A model generated the notes under the pieces. That model did no database searches. It was not told where the DNA came from and saw nothing but the letters and a program-made list of their open reading frames with translations. Positions 55,313-63,415 of a stretch of DNA of 64,000 nucleotides are shown here, one piece after another. The number at the start of each line of letters is the position of its first letter. Position 1 is the first letter of the stretch. The DNA lies in the NCBI RefSeq assembly GCF_001995215.1, contig NZ_MUXN01000002.1:346453-410452 (forward strand), given 5' to 3'. Position numbers and translations under genes: made by a program. Source of the DNA: Amycolatopsis azurea DSM 43854 (GTDB lineage: Bacteria > Actinomycetota > Actinomycetes > Mycobacteriales > Pseudonocardiaceae).

Positions 55313-56502
55313 AGCTGAGCGCGGGGCTTCCTGTCCTCGTCGCCGGTGCCGGCATCGGCGGGCTGACGGTGGCCGCCGCGCTGGCGAGGCGTGGTTTTCC
55401 CGTTCAGATCCTCGAACGGGCCGACGCGGTACGCGGTGCGAGTGGCTCCGGGCTGACCATCTGGACCAACGGGCTGGACGCGCTCGACCGGATCGGTCTG
55501 GCGGACCGGGTGATCGCCGCGGGCATGCGGCTCGACCGGCAGCAGCTGTGGCTGGCGGGCGGTACCCGGCTCAACGAGGTCCCGGTCGGCGAGATCGGCA
55601 CCGAGATCAGCAGGCCGGGGATCGGGATCCGCCGCAGGCTGCTGTTGCGGGAATTGCAGGCGGGATGCGCGGGAATCCCCATCCGCTACGAGGCGAAGGT
55701 CGTCGAGGTCGGCCAGGACGACACCGGAGTGTCGGTGCGGCTCGACGATGGCGACGAGGTACGCGGCGCGCTTCTGGTCGGCGCCGACGGGCTCCGGTCC
55801 CGCGTCCGGCGGGCGATGCTCGACGACGGTGACCCGCATCCCGAGTACCACATGATCTGGCGCGGGATCAGCGACAGCCACGCGAACTACCCGGAGCACA
55901 CGTCGTACATGGTCTTCGGCCGCTGTGGCGCGAGATCGGTGTCCTGGCCGGTCGGCCCGGACGCGGTGTGCTGGTCGGTCAGCAGGAACGGCCCGCCCGC
56001 GGGCCGGGCGGACGTGCCCGACGGGACGAAAGCCGCACTGCTCGAGATGCTCGACGGCTTTCCCGACCCGGTCACCAGCATCGTTTCCACGACACCCGAC
56101 GAGCGGATCATGCGGACCGACCTCTTCGTCCGGCTTCGCGCCGACCGCTGGGTCGAGGGCAGAGTGGCACTGCTGGGGGACGCCGCGCACGCGATGCCGA
56201 CCACCTACGGGCAGGGCGCTTGCCAGGCCATCGAAGACGCGGTGGTGCTCGCCGACGCCCTCGCGGGCGCGGATTCCGTCGAGACCGGCCTGAAGGACTA
56301 CGAACGCCGACGGCTCGGCAGGGTCGGGTGGATCCGGCAGCGCACCTTGCAGCTGAGCCGCTTCCAGGGCTGGGAACTCCCGGTGATGGTCACGACGCGG
56401 AACGGCGTCGTGGCGCGGATCCCGCCGGAGAGCCAGCGCCAGACCTGGCGCACCTTGCTCACCTTCGACGACGGAACCAGGGAGCCCGGACATGCCCGCT
56501 GA
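55306..56502 (+). CDS. FAD-dependent monooxygenase (salicylate hydroxylase-like)
   Basis: A 398-residue class A flavoprotein monooxygenase. VLVAGAGIGGLTVAAAL binds FAD, LLVGADGLRSRVRRA is the DG motif and VALLGDAAHAMPTTYGQGACQAIEDAV the GD motif. It overlaps the NRPS 3' end; two GTG codons (55306 and 55309) compete as start, the second in GTGA coupling. Tight linkage suggests hydroxylation of the NRPS-bound or released aromatic product. Some homologues epoxidise or decarboxylatively hydroxylate rings. Confidence 0.88.
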   Translation: MVKLSAGLPVLVAGAGIGGLTVAAALARRGFPVQILERADAVRGASGSGLTIWTNGLDALDRIGLADRVIAAGMRLDRQQLWLAGGTRLNEVPVGEIGTEISRPGIGIRRRLLLRELQAGCAGIPIRYEAKVVEVGQDDTGVSVRLDDGDEVRGALLVGADGLRSRVRRAMLDDGDPHPEYHMIWRGISDSHANYPEHTSYMVFGRCGARSVSWPVGPDAVCWSVSRNGPPAGRADVPDGTKAALLEMLDGFPDPVTSIVSTTPDERIMRTDLFVRLRADRWVEGRVALLGDAAHAMPTTYGQGACQAIEDAVVLADALAGADSVETGLKDYERRRLGRVGWIRQRTLQLSRFQGWELPVMVTTRNGVVARIPPESQRQTWRTLLTFDDGTREPGHAR

Positions 56503-56566
56503 CGTGGTTTTCGACGGGGTCAGTGGTGGCCGGGCAGCTTCGCGACGCGCACAGAAAGGTCGTTTC

Positions 56567-57520
56567 ATGACGGTTCCGAGCCTCTCCCCGATGGACCGGA
56601 CACAGGTCATCGGACTGCTGACCGGCGGATGGGTCGCCGCGGGTTGCGCGGCGGTGGCCGAACTGGCCATCGCCGACCTGCTCGCCGGCGGGCCACAGCC
56701 GGTTTCCCTGCTCGCCGAGCGCAGCGGCACACTGGCGGATCCGCTGTACCGCGTGTTGCGAGCGCTCTCGGTCGTCGATCTGCTCGTCGAGTCGGCGGAT
56801 CAGGTTTTCGCGCTGGCTCCCGCGGGTCACGCATTGCGCACGGACGTCGCGCATTCCTTGCGGGAGGTGGTGCGTCGCGGGGGTGGACCGCTGGCTTCGC
56901 CGGCCGCCAGGCTCGTGGAGAGCCTGCGGACGGGCCGATCCGCGGCCGAACCCGTGCTCGGCACGAACGAGCCACCACCGGCACTTGACGACGACCAGGT
57001 GCTCCGTGGTGCCCAGCGGCTGGCCGAGATCTCGGTCGACGGCGGAGTCGGCCTGGTGCCGTTGCTCGGCGCGGCCCCTGCGGTCACCGGAACGGTACTG
57101 GTAGAGGGGCATCTCGCCGAGACCGTCCGGCGGAGGATCGAGGAGGCGGGGCTCGGCGAGCGATGCCGGGTCGTGGTGGGCGATCCGTCCGGCGAACTTC
57201 CCGGCGCGGACCTGTTCGTCCTGTCGCGGTCGCTGCGTCACTGGGACGACGAGACGGCGGGGCGAGTGTTGCGGGAGGTCCGCCGGGCCGTCGGCGCGAA
57301 CGGCAGGCTGGCGGTGTTCGAACGGATCGTCCCGACCACCCCCGCGCTGCATCCAGTGAAGCTCGAGGACCTGTTCCTACTGCTTTCCGGGCCGGGGCGG
57401 GAGCGGACCGAGGTGGAATTCCGGAAGCTGTTCGACGCCGCGGGATTCGAGGTGACCGGACTCGTCGAGCCGCCGGTCGACCCGCGGGCCGAGTGCCGCC
57501 TGGAGGCGACGGCTCGATGA
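56567..57520 (+). CDS. DmpM-type O-methyltransferase-like protein with degenerate SAM site
   Basis: A 317-residue protein with the dimerisation domain and Rossmann domain order of DmpM-like O-methyltransferases. The SAM glycine-rich loop, normally VDVGGGxG, reads ISVDGGVGLVPLL, and the region before it is shortened. The catalytic region SRSLRHWDDE is close to the usual LxxxLHDWxDE with Arg-His preserved. It may be a slow or non-methylating member, such as those adapted for decarboxylation or hydroxylation in other pathways. AAAGG sets the ATG. Confidence 0.78.
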   Translation: MTVPSLSPMDRTQVIGLLTGGWVAAGCAAVAELAIADLLAGGPQPVSLLAERSGTLADPLYRVLRALSVVDLLVESADQVFALAPAGHALRTDVAHSLREVVRRGGGPLASPAARLVESLRTGRSAAEPVLGTNEPPPALDDDQVLRGAQRLAEISVDGGVGLVPLLGAAPAVTGTVLVEGHLAETVRRRIEEAGLGERCRVVVGDPSGELPGADLFVLSRSLRHWDDETAGRVLREVRRAVGANGRLAVFERIVPTTPALHPVKLEDLFLLLSGPGRERTEVEFRKLFDAAGFEVTGLVEPPVDPRAECRLEATAR

Positions 57521-57522
57521 GT

Positions 57523-57966
57523 TCAGACCGCTCGCAGATCGCCGAGCGTTCCTCCGAACGCCTTGATCACCGCGTCGGTGCGGTCCTTGGCCTGCAATCG
57601 TACGAAAATCGCGTGCAAATGAGCTTTCACCGTGGATTCCGCGAGCCCGAGCTTCCGCGCGATCTGCCGGTTCGAGAGCCCGCCCCTGGCGAGCAGCTGC
57701 AGCACCTCGTTCTGCCGCTGGGTGAGCCCGCTGATCCGTATCACTTCGGCGCATTCGTTGTCTTTTTCGACGGCCGCGAGTTCTTCGAGAACGGTATCCG
57801 TGTGAAGGTGACCGACTCGCTGAAGCGGGATGGTGTGCTCTTCCCCATGAAGCATCCCCAGCGCGTAGTTCAGCAATTCGGTCGCCGCGGCCTGACATTT
57901 GGCTGCCTGCGCCAGCATGGCCAGCGCCAGTTCGCGCGTGTCACCGCGTTGTGGAGAAACCAGCAT
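57523..57966 (-). CDS. Short LuxR-type transcriptional regulator
   Basis: A 147-residue protein with a C-terminal LuxR/GerE helix-turn-helix (GLTQRQNEVLQLLARGGLSNRQIARKLGLAESTVKAHLHAIF). The N-terminal 70 residues show no receiver Asp pocket or ATPase, so the input is unknown. AAGGGA precedes the ATG. It is convergent with the methyltransferase-like gene (two bases apart) and diverges from another methyltransferase, with a TCAAG-N4-CTTGA palindrome between them that it may bind. Confidence 0.85.
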   Translation of the reverse strand: MLVSPQRGDTRELALAMLAQAAKCQAAATELLNYALGMLHGEEHTIPLQRVGHLHTDTVLEELAAVEKDNECAEVIRISGLTQRQNEVLQLLARGGLSNRQIARKLGLAESTVKAHLHAIFVRLQAKDRTDAVIKAFGGTLGDLRAV

Positions 57967-58061
57967 CGTGATCCCTTCCGCTCAGGGGGGACGCGCGAAC
58001 CCCAGAACATCGCGTCGCCACCGACGCGGTGCCGCATCGCCCCCGGCCACACTATTCCGCC

Positions 58062-58075
58062 TCAAGTGGGCTTGA
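58062..58075. promoter_or_regulatory. Palindromic operator TCAAG-N4-CTTGA, site 1
   Basis: TCAAGTGGGCTTGA lies midway between the divergent LuxR-type gene and the O-methyltransferase gene. The same half-sites recur at 58895 before the exporter gene. Confidence 0.55.
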
Positions 58076-58156
58076 ACTCAACACCTGCGGCGCTTTTCCG
58101 CCGGACCGCCATGGCAAGAAACCCCGAACGGCCTAACCTCGATTAAGGAAATTCGC

Positions 58157-58825
58157 ATGAATGAAAAAGTTCCCGTGAAACACGTCACCATCACCTCGGA
58201 AATCCAGCAATACGTCGTCGGCAGCGGTCTCGTCCAGGATGACGTCCTGCGCTGGATCGTCGAACGGACCCAGGAGCTGGGCAGGCCCGCGATCCAGCAG
58301 ATCGTGCCTGAGGAAGGGGCGTTGCTGACCCTGCTCACAGGGCTGACCGAGGCGCGTTTCGCCGTCGAAGTCGGCACGTTCACCGGCTATTCGTCCTTGT
58401 GTATCGCCCGCGGGCTCGCCGAGGGAGGCACGCTGCTGTGCTGCGACAACAGCGAAGAATGGACGCGGGTGGCACGTGAGGCATGGCGGAAGGCCGGGGT
58501 CGAGGACAGGATCACCCTCGAACTGGCCTCCGCCACCGAGACGATTCGCGCGCTGCCCCGCGAAGAGCATATCGATTTCTCCTTCATCGATGCCGACCTG
58601 CGTAATCACGCCGAATACTTCGACGAGCTGATCGTGCGGACCCGCCGGAACGGGGTGATCGTCATCGACAACACGCTGCTGCGAGGTCGGGTGGCCCACC
58701 GTGAACGTGACGAGGACGCGGAGATGGTGCACGCGTTCAACGAGCGGCTGCTCGGCGACGACCGGATCGAATCGGTGCTCCTGCCGTTCCACGACGGAGT
58801 CACCGTGGTGCGGAAGGTCGGCTGA
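58157..58825 (+). CDS. Metal-dependent catechol O-methyltransferase (CCoAOMT family)
   Basis: A 222-residue family 3 O-methyltransferase like caffeoyl-CoA methyltransferase and MdmC. AVEVGTFTGYSSLCIA is the SAM motif, SFIDADLRNHAEYFD and VIVIDNTLLRGRV hold the metal-binding Asp/Asn residues. The family methylates vicinal diols, so a catechol produced by the HpaB-like enzyme is the obvious candidate. AAGGAA precedes the ATG. It has its own promoter region shared with the LuxR-type gene. Confidence 0.9.
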   Translation: MNEKVPVKHVTITSEIQQYVVGSGLVQDDVLRWIVERTQELGRPAIQQIVPEEGALLTLLTGLTEARFAVEVGTFTGYSSLCIARGLAEGGTLLCCDNSEEWTRVAREAWRKAGVEDRITLELASATETIRALPREEHIDFSFIDADLRNHAEYFDELIVRTRRNGVIVIDNTLLRGRVAHRERDEDAEMVHAFNERLLGDDRIESVLLPFHDGVTVVRKVG

Positions 58826-58894
58826 GGCGCCACCGAGTCTCGCGTGGACGGTGCGACCGGTGTGTGAAGGGCTTCACGATCGCCGGGCGTTGCG

Positions 58895-58910
58895 TTCAAG
58901 CGCACTTGAA
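58895..58910. promoter_or_regulatory. Palindromic operator TCAAG-N4-CTTGA, site 2
   Basis: TTCAAGCGCACTTGAA, 99 bases before the exporter start codon. Six-base half-sites TTCAAG and CTTGAA are exact; the core matches site 1. Confidence 0.55.
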
Positions 58911-59008
58911 GCGGCAGGCTGTGGCCGAGCGGCCGGGGTTCACGGCTGTTCTTTTCGTTCGTCTTCGATGAACGATTCTGCTCAGCCTGCCGAGGGAGAA
59001 GAGAAAAA

Positions 59009-60430
59009 GTGGTAAACGTGGCGGAAGAGGCCCCGGTGTCGGCGGACCGCGCGAGGTCTGGCTGGACCTTGGCTCTGCTGCTCATCGCCGGGTTCACGTA
59101 CGGCATCTCGTCGGTGATGGTGATTCCCGCGCTCGGTGCCATCGGGGAGCGTTTCGGGGTCTCGACGGGCACGGCGTCCTGGGCGCTGACGATCAACCTG
59201 CTCGGCGGCACGGTGGTGACACCGTTGTTCGCCCGGCTGGCGGATCAGTACGGGCGCAAGAGGATGCTGCTCGTGGTGATGGGCGCGCTCGCGGTAGGCA
59301 GCCTCGTGTGCCTGGTCGCCGGTTCGTTCGCGATGCTGCTCGCGGGACGATTCCTGCAGAGCCTGGGATCGACCGTGTTCCCGATCGGGTTCGGCGTGAT
59401 CGGCGCGACCCAGCCCGCGCGCCGCGTCAAGCTGAGCATCGGGCTGCTGAGCGCGATGACCGGGCTTGGCGGGATCGGCCTGCCGATCGCCGGGGTGCTG
59501 GTGGATCAGCTGGGGCTGGCGACTTTGTTCGTCCCGGCGCTGGTGCTTTCGGTACTGGTCCTCGGCGGGCTGGCCGTGGTGCTGCCGCACGAGCGACAGG
59601 ACGGTGCGGTCGCGCGGATGGACTGGCTCGGCGCGGGCGTGCTCGCCGTCGCGCTGACCGCGGTGCTGCTGGGCATCGATCGAGGGCCGGAATGGGGCTG
59701 GGGTTCCGCGCCGATCGTGTTCCTGCTGGCCACGGGCGTGGTACTCCTGCCGCTCTGGGTGCTGGTGGAACGCCGCGTGGTCGCTCCACTGGTCAACATG
59801 CGGGTGTTCGTGCTGCGCCCGGTGCTGATGAGCAATCTCAGCGCCTTCTTCGTGGGGTTCGGGATGTACGCGGCGTACGTCGTGATCCCGCAGATCGTCG
59901 TGGCACCGGTCGCGACCGGCTACGGCTTCGGCGGTTCGGTGACGCTGGGCGGTTTGGTCCTCCTGCCCGCCATGGTGCTGCTGCCCGTGGGCGTGCAGCT
60001 GGCGACCCGGCTCGCGCGACGCGCCGGTTCGCGGACCGTGCTCCTGCTGTCGATCGCGCTGATGATCGTGGCGTTCGCGTGGCTCGCCGTCTCGCGCGGT
60101 TCGCTCGGCGACCTCATCGCCACCGGTGTGCTGCTGGGCTTCGGTGTCGGCGCGGCCTATGCGGTGCTGCCGAACGTCATCGCCGCGTCGGTCCCCGCCG
60201 AGGACCTCGGGGTGGCCACCGGGATCAACCAGATCACCCGGGCCATCGGCGGGGCGTTCGGCACCGCGGTGTCGGCCACCCTGCTCGCGGCGAACAGCAC
60301 CGCGAACGGAGCTCCGTCTTCGACCGGTTACACGGTCTTGTTCGTCGTCCTGGCGGCCGGTACGGCGCTCGCCTGCGTTTCGGCACTCGGTCTCGCGGGC
60401 GAACAAGCGGAGCGGAGCGCCGGCGTGTAA
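59009..60430 (+). CDS. MFS drug exporter, EmrB/QacA type
   Basis: A 473-residue major facilitator with about 14 membrane segments. The loop motif LADQYGRKRMLL follows helix 2 and the antiporter motif region LLSAMTGLGGIGLPIAGVLVDQLG is in helix 5. It likely exports the product of the NRPS cluster and gives self-resistance. GGGAGAAGAG precedes the GTG start. The preceding TCAAG palindrome suggests joint control with the O-methyltransferase and LuxR genes. Confidence 0.9.
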   Translation: MVNVAEEAPVSADRARSGWTLALLLIAGFTYGISSVMVIPALGAIGERFGVSTGTASWALTINLLGGTVVTPLFARLADQYGRKRMLLVVMGALAVGSLVCLVAGSFAMLLAGRFLQSLGSTVFPIGFGVIGATQPARRVKLSIGLLSAMTGLGGIGLPIAGVLVDQLGLATLFVPALVLSVLVLGGLAVVLPHERQDGAVARMDWLGAGVLAVALTAVLLGIDRGPEWGWGSAPIVFLLATGVVLLPLWVLVERRVVAPLVNMRVFVLRPVLMSNLSAFFVGFGMYAAYVVIPQIVVAPVATGYGFGGSVTLGGLVLLPAMVLLPVGVQLATRLARRAGSRTVLLLSIALMIVAFAWLAVSRGSLGDLIATGVLLGFGVGAAYAVLPNVIAASVPAEDLGVATGINQITRAIGGAFGTAVSATLLAANSTANGAPSSTGYTVLFVVLAAGTALACVSALGLAGEQAERSAGV

Positions 60431-60445
60431 GGCTGGGTCGGCGGT

Positions 60446-60498
60446 GTTGTGAAAGCCACTTTCACAACCTTCAACGTTGCGAAAGTGGCTTTCACAAC
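60446..60498. repeat. Interspersed palindromic repeat, copy 3
   Basis: Arms at 60446-60468 (GTTGTGAAAGCCACTTTCAC and on) and 60476-60498, separated by CTTCAAC, 15 bases after the exporter stop and before a convergent gene. Could double as a terminator. Confidence 0.85.
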
Positions 60499-60561
60499 AT
60501 CCGGAGCCGGTACGTTGGCGAGCGAGCAGGACACCCTGCCCTTCACCAAGGTCCGGGGTTG

Positions 60562-61167
60562 TCAAAGCCAGCCGACTCGCTCCGCGACGTGCACCGCGTC
60601 GACCCAGTTGTGGGCGTCGAGCTTGGCGATGATGCGGGTGAGGTGGTTGCGGACGGTTCCCTCGACGAGGCACAGCTGCGCGGCGATCTGGTCGGCGCTC
60701 ATCCCTTGCGCGGCCAGTCGCAGTACGCTCCTTTCCCGCCGGGTCAAGGGGTTGTCGCCGACAGCGGTGGCGGTCGCCATCAGGTCGGAGCTGATCACCC
60801 GCTGTCCGGTGTGGACACTCTTGATGCCGTCGACGAGTTCGGACAGCGACGCGCTTTTCCGCAGGAAGCCGTGCACGCCCACGGCCAGCGCTTCGCGTAC
60901 CAGCCCGGCGCCGTCGAGCGCGGTGAGCACGAGGATCTTGCACTGCGGGCGGAAGCGGCGCAGTTTCACGGAAACGGAGAGACCGCCTTCACCGGGCAGC
61001 CCCAGATCCAGCAGCGCTACGTCCGGCTGAGTCTGCTGGGCGAGCGCGAGTACCGTGTCACCTCGCTCGGCCTGTGCCACGACGAGGATTTCCTCCTCCG
61101 CGTTCAGGAGCGCGACCAATGCCTCACGCACTACGCGCATGTCCTCGGCGACCAGAACCCTGATCAC
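60562..61167 (-). CDS. NarL-family response regulator
   Basis: A 201-residue two-component response regulator. The receiver has VLVAEDMRVVREAL, phosphoacceptor Asp in DVALLDLGLPGEGG and Lys in FLRKSAS. The C-terminal LuxR helix-turn-helix is PLTRRERSVLRLAAQGMSADQIAAQL. The GTG start overlaps the kinase stop (GTGA). Its targets are unknown; it may be unrelated to the nearby clusters. Confidence 0.93.
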   Translation of the reverse strand: MIRVLVAEDMRVVREALVALLNAEEEILVVAQAERGDTVLALAQQTQPDVALLDLGLPGEGGLSVSVKLRRFRPQCKILVLTALDGAGLVREALAVGVHGFLRKSASLSELVDGIKSVHTGQRVISSDLMATATAVGDNPLTRRERSVLRLAAQGMSADQIAAQLCLVEGTVRNHLTRIIAKLDAHNWVDAVHVAERVGWL

Positions 61168-62366
61168 GACAACGCGTCCTCCAGTTCGCATACCGGGCCA
61201 GTGGGAAGACCGGTCCGTCGGCATCCGGTGCCGGGCACCGTGACAGTGAGGGTGAACCGGCCGTCCTCGAGTTCGGTGCCCAGGGAGCCGCCGTATTCGT
61301 GAACGCGGGTGGAAAGGCCGTCCAGCCCTTGTCCTCGCGTGGCCGGTGATTTGGCGATGACGCCGTTGTTGACCACACGCAAGGTGAAGGTGCCGTCCTG
61401 CTCGCAAGTGGTGATGACGCATGACGTGGGATCGCTGTGCCGGACGATGTTCGTCACCGCTTCTCGCAGCACCCAGCCGAGAACGGCTTCCGTGCCGGGA
61501 GGAGGTGCGTGCTCGTCGCGCAACTCGCAGCGGACCCCGATGGCTTCGAGCAGGCCCACCGCTCCCGACAGTTCTTCGGTGAACGTGGGCTTTCGTGAGC
61601 CGTGTGCCACCGCCCGCATGTCGGCGAGCACCTCCTCGGCCGTCCGGTGGATCTCCAGTAGTTGGTGCCGGGTGGCGGCGATGTCCTTGGGCGCCATGCG
61701 ATCGGCCAGTTGTGCTCGGAGAGCGATCGAGACGAGGCTCTGGCCCAGGCTGTCGTGGAGGTCGCGGGACATGTCCGCGCGTGCGTCCGCGGCGGCGAGC
61801 GTGGCAAGGTAGCCCCGCGCTCGTGCCAGCTTGTCGGCGAGGTCGCCGATCCTCAGCAGGCATTGGAGCAGGAGTCCGGACAGCAGCATGAGGACGCCGG
61901 CGAGCAGGCCTCCGGCCCAGCTGGGCGAGACCCAGCCGAGTACCGCGCGGCAGACGACGGCCAGGAACACCAGCCACGACCAGGGTGGCCGTAGCAGGAT
62001 CAGGACCAGCCAGCCCAGGATGAGATCCGCCCCTTGCCAAAGCACGCCGAGCCACAGGTGTGGTAGGAGGGTCACCGCTGCCTCGAACGTGAGCATCGCG
62101 AGTGCCGCGCCGGGGTGGTCGCGAACGGCCCTCGTCCGGAACGTGACGCCGAGGCAGAGAAGCGCGGTGGCCACGACGAGGAGCAGCCCCACTTGGATCG
62201 CGTCGCCGGGGCTGCCCTTTTCGACCAGCGGCCACAGTGTCGGGACTGTGACCACCAGGGTGGCCATGGCCGCGGCGGCGGCGGTGCGGGCGAGCGTCGT
62301 GGACCGCGTCGGCGAGGTCCGGCGCCAGTGCGGCAGAGCGCCTCGTCGCCTTCGCACAGCTGTCAT
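61164..62366 (-). CDS. Sensor histidine kinase (HisKA_3/NarX-like)
   Basis: A 400-residue membrane kinase. Five to six hydrophobic segments fill residues 25-180 with almost no extracellular domain, so it likely senses membrane or intracellular stress, as DesK-type kinases do. The phosphoacceptor is His in RDLHDSLGQSL; NIVRHSDPT and GQGLDGLSTRV bind ATP. A GGGGGGATCC site sets the ATG; the frame continues upstream to 62471. It pairs with the response regulator. Confidence 0.9.
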   Translation of the reverse strand: MTAVRRRRGALPHWRRTSPTRSTTLARTAAAAAMATLVVTVPTLWPLVEKGSPGDAIQVGLLLVVATALLCLGVTFRTRAVRDHPGAALAMLTFEAAVTLLPHLWLGVLWQGADLILGWLVLILLRPPWSWLVFLAVVCRAVLGWVSPSWAGGLLAGVLMLLSGLLLQCLLRIGDLADKLARARGYLATLAAADARADMSRDLHDSLGQSLVSIALRAQLADRMAPKDIAATRHQLLEIHRTAEEVLADMRAVAHGSRKPTFTEELSGAVGLLEAIGVRCELRDEHAPPPGTEAVLGWVLREAVTNIVRHSDPTSCVITTCEQDGTFTLRVVNNGVIAKSPATRGQGLDGLSTRVHEYGGSLGTELEDGRFTLTVTVPGTGCRRTGLPTGPVCELEDALS

Positions 62367-63016
62367 GGATCCCCCCATGGTGATTACCGGCTTCGCGGTG
62401 AAGTATCCGGCCGTTCGAGTCCGGACGACGGCCTTCGTCCAGATATACATTAGCGTCGGCCGTCGGGGCACGTACCCGTATCGACCGGGTGTAGTACGTA
62501 TCCGGCGTGGGTGACGTGCGCATTAATGCATAGGTCTCCTGATGAGTGTCAGAGGTGCGTTGGTGGCACGGTTTCATGCGATAGAGCACCGAGTGGCTCG
62601 TGCACGGCCGGTACCAGGTGTAAATCGAAGGTTGTAGCTGGGTCGCTTGGCCCCTTTGGATTCCAGAAAGTCAACCCGATAAAAGGATGTGCGAGCGTCA
62701 CGTGGCCGGTTTGGGCCATTCGGTCGAGTCTTGGCTGCCGCCGGGGGCGTGGCCGATTCGGTGGTGGCACGCTGCTGCCGTTGCCCGGATCTCTTCCGGT
62801 CCAAGAAAATGGCCCGTAGCAGCCTGATAACCGTGAATGATTCATGGTTTTCCTTGCTGTATTCCTCCGTTCGAGGGTTATTGATCGGTTAGGGCTATGC
62901 GCACATGTACATGTTCCGGTTAGCATGAGATCGCGGTGCGGATGATTCGAGCGTGCCGATCCGCAATCGACTATCGAGGAATGCCCACAATCACCTATTA
63001 AGGAATGTGACGCATC
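62367..63016. promoter_or_regulatory. Divergent gap between kinase and His-rich protein genes
   Basis: A 650-base gap with a 21-base palindrome at 62829-62849 and an AT-rich stretch before the His-rich gene. Short open frames here lack ribosome-binding sites and codon bias. Confidence 0.5.
62829..62849. promoter_or_regulatory. 21-base palindrome upstream of the His-rich gene
   Basis: Arms AACCGTGAAT and ATTCATGGTT around a central G, one mismatch. It contains the TGAATGATTCA core also found at 33600-33610 in the metallophore locus. Confidence 0.45.
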
Positions 63017-63313
63017 ATGTCGACCAAACATCTCGAGCATGTCAACCACGATCACGAGCACGGTGAAGGCTGCGGTCACGTGGCTGTCCCGCATGGCGAC
63101 CACGTCGACTACGTTCATGATGGGCACCTCCACGTCCGGCACGGCGACCACTACGACGAATGCGAGGTCACCGGCCACACGACCCACGTGGAGCATGCGC
63201 ACGAGCACGGTGAAGGCTGCGGCCACGTGGCCGTCCCGCACGGCGACCACGTCGACTATCTCCACGACGGGCACCGTCACGCGGCACATGCCGGGCACTA
63301 CGACGAACACTGA
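63017..63313 (+). CDS. Small His-rich protein with internal duplication
   Basis: A 98-residue protein with roughly a quarter His plus many Asp/Glu and three Cys. Two copies of a unit, EHGEGCGHVAVPHGDHVDY then (V/L)HDGH, make up most of it (about residues 14-43 and 64-93). No signal peptide or membrane segment is visible, so it is a probable cytoplasmic metal buffer or chaperone for zinc or nickel. AAGGAATG lies upstream of the ATG. Homologues in actinobacteria are, as I recall, named only as hypothetical or zinc-transport related. Confidence 0.85.
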   Translation: MSTKHLEHVNHDHEHGEGCGHVAVPHGDHVDYVHDGHLHVRHGDHYDECEVTGHTTHVEHAHEHGEGCGHVAVPHGDHVDYLHDGHRHAAHAGHYDEH

Positions 63314-63318
63314 GCAAG

Positions 63319-63360
63319 GGGAAATGGGGCGGGCGGCGGAGTCGCTCGGCCCCATTTCCC
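63319..63360 (+). terminator. Terminator hairpin after His-rich gene
   Basis: GGGAAATGGGGC (63319-63330) pairs with GCCCCATTTCCC (63349-63360) in a perfect 12-bp stem with an 18-base loop, directly after the stop codon. Confidence 0.75.
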
Positions 63361-63415
63361 GTGCTGTGAAGCCGAATCCCTGGTTGCCGATTTCGTCGAG
63401 AAGGAGCGGGCCCTC

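Noticed and set aside
61168..62589. Long leftward extension of the response regulator frame
   Set aside because: It overlaps the histidine kinase in another frame and is Arg/Pro-rich; the receiver domain starts at the GTG.
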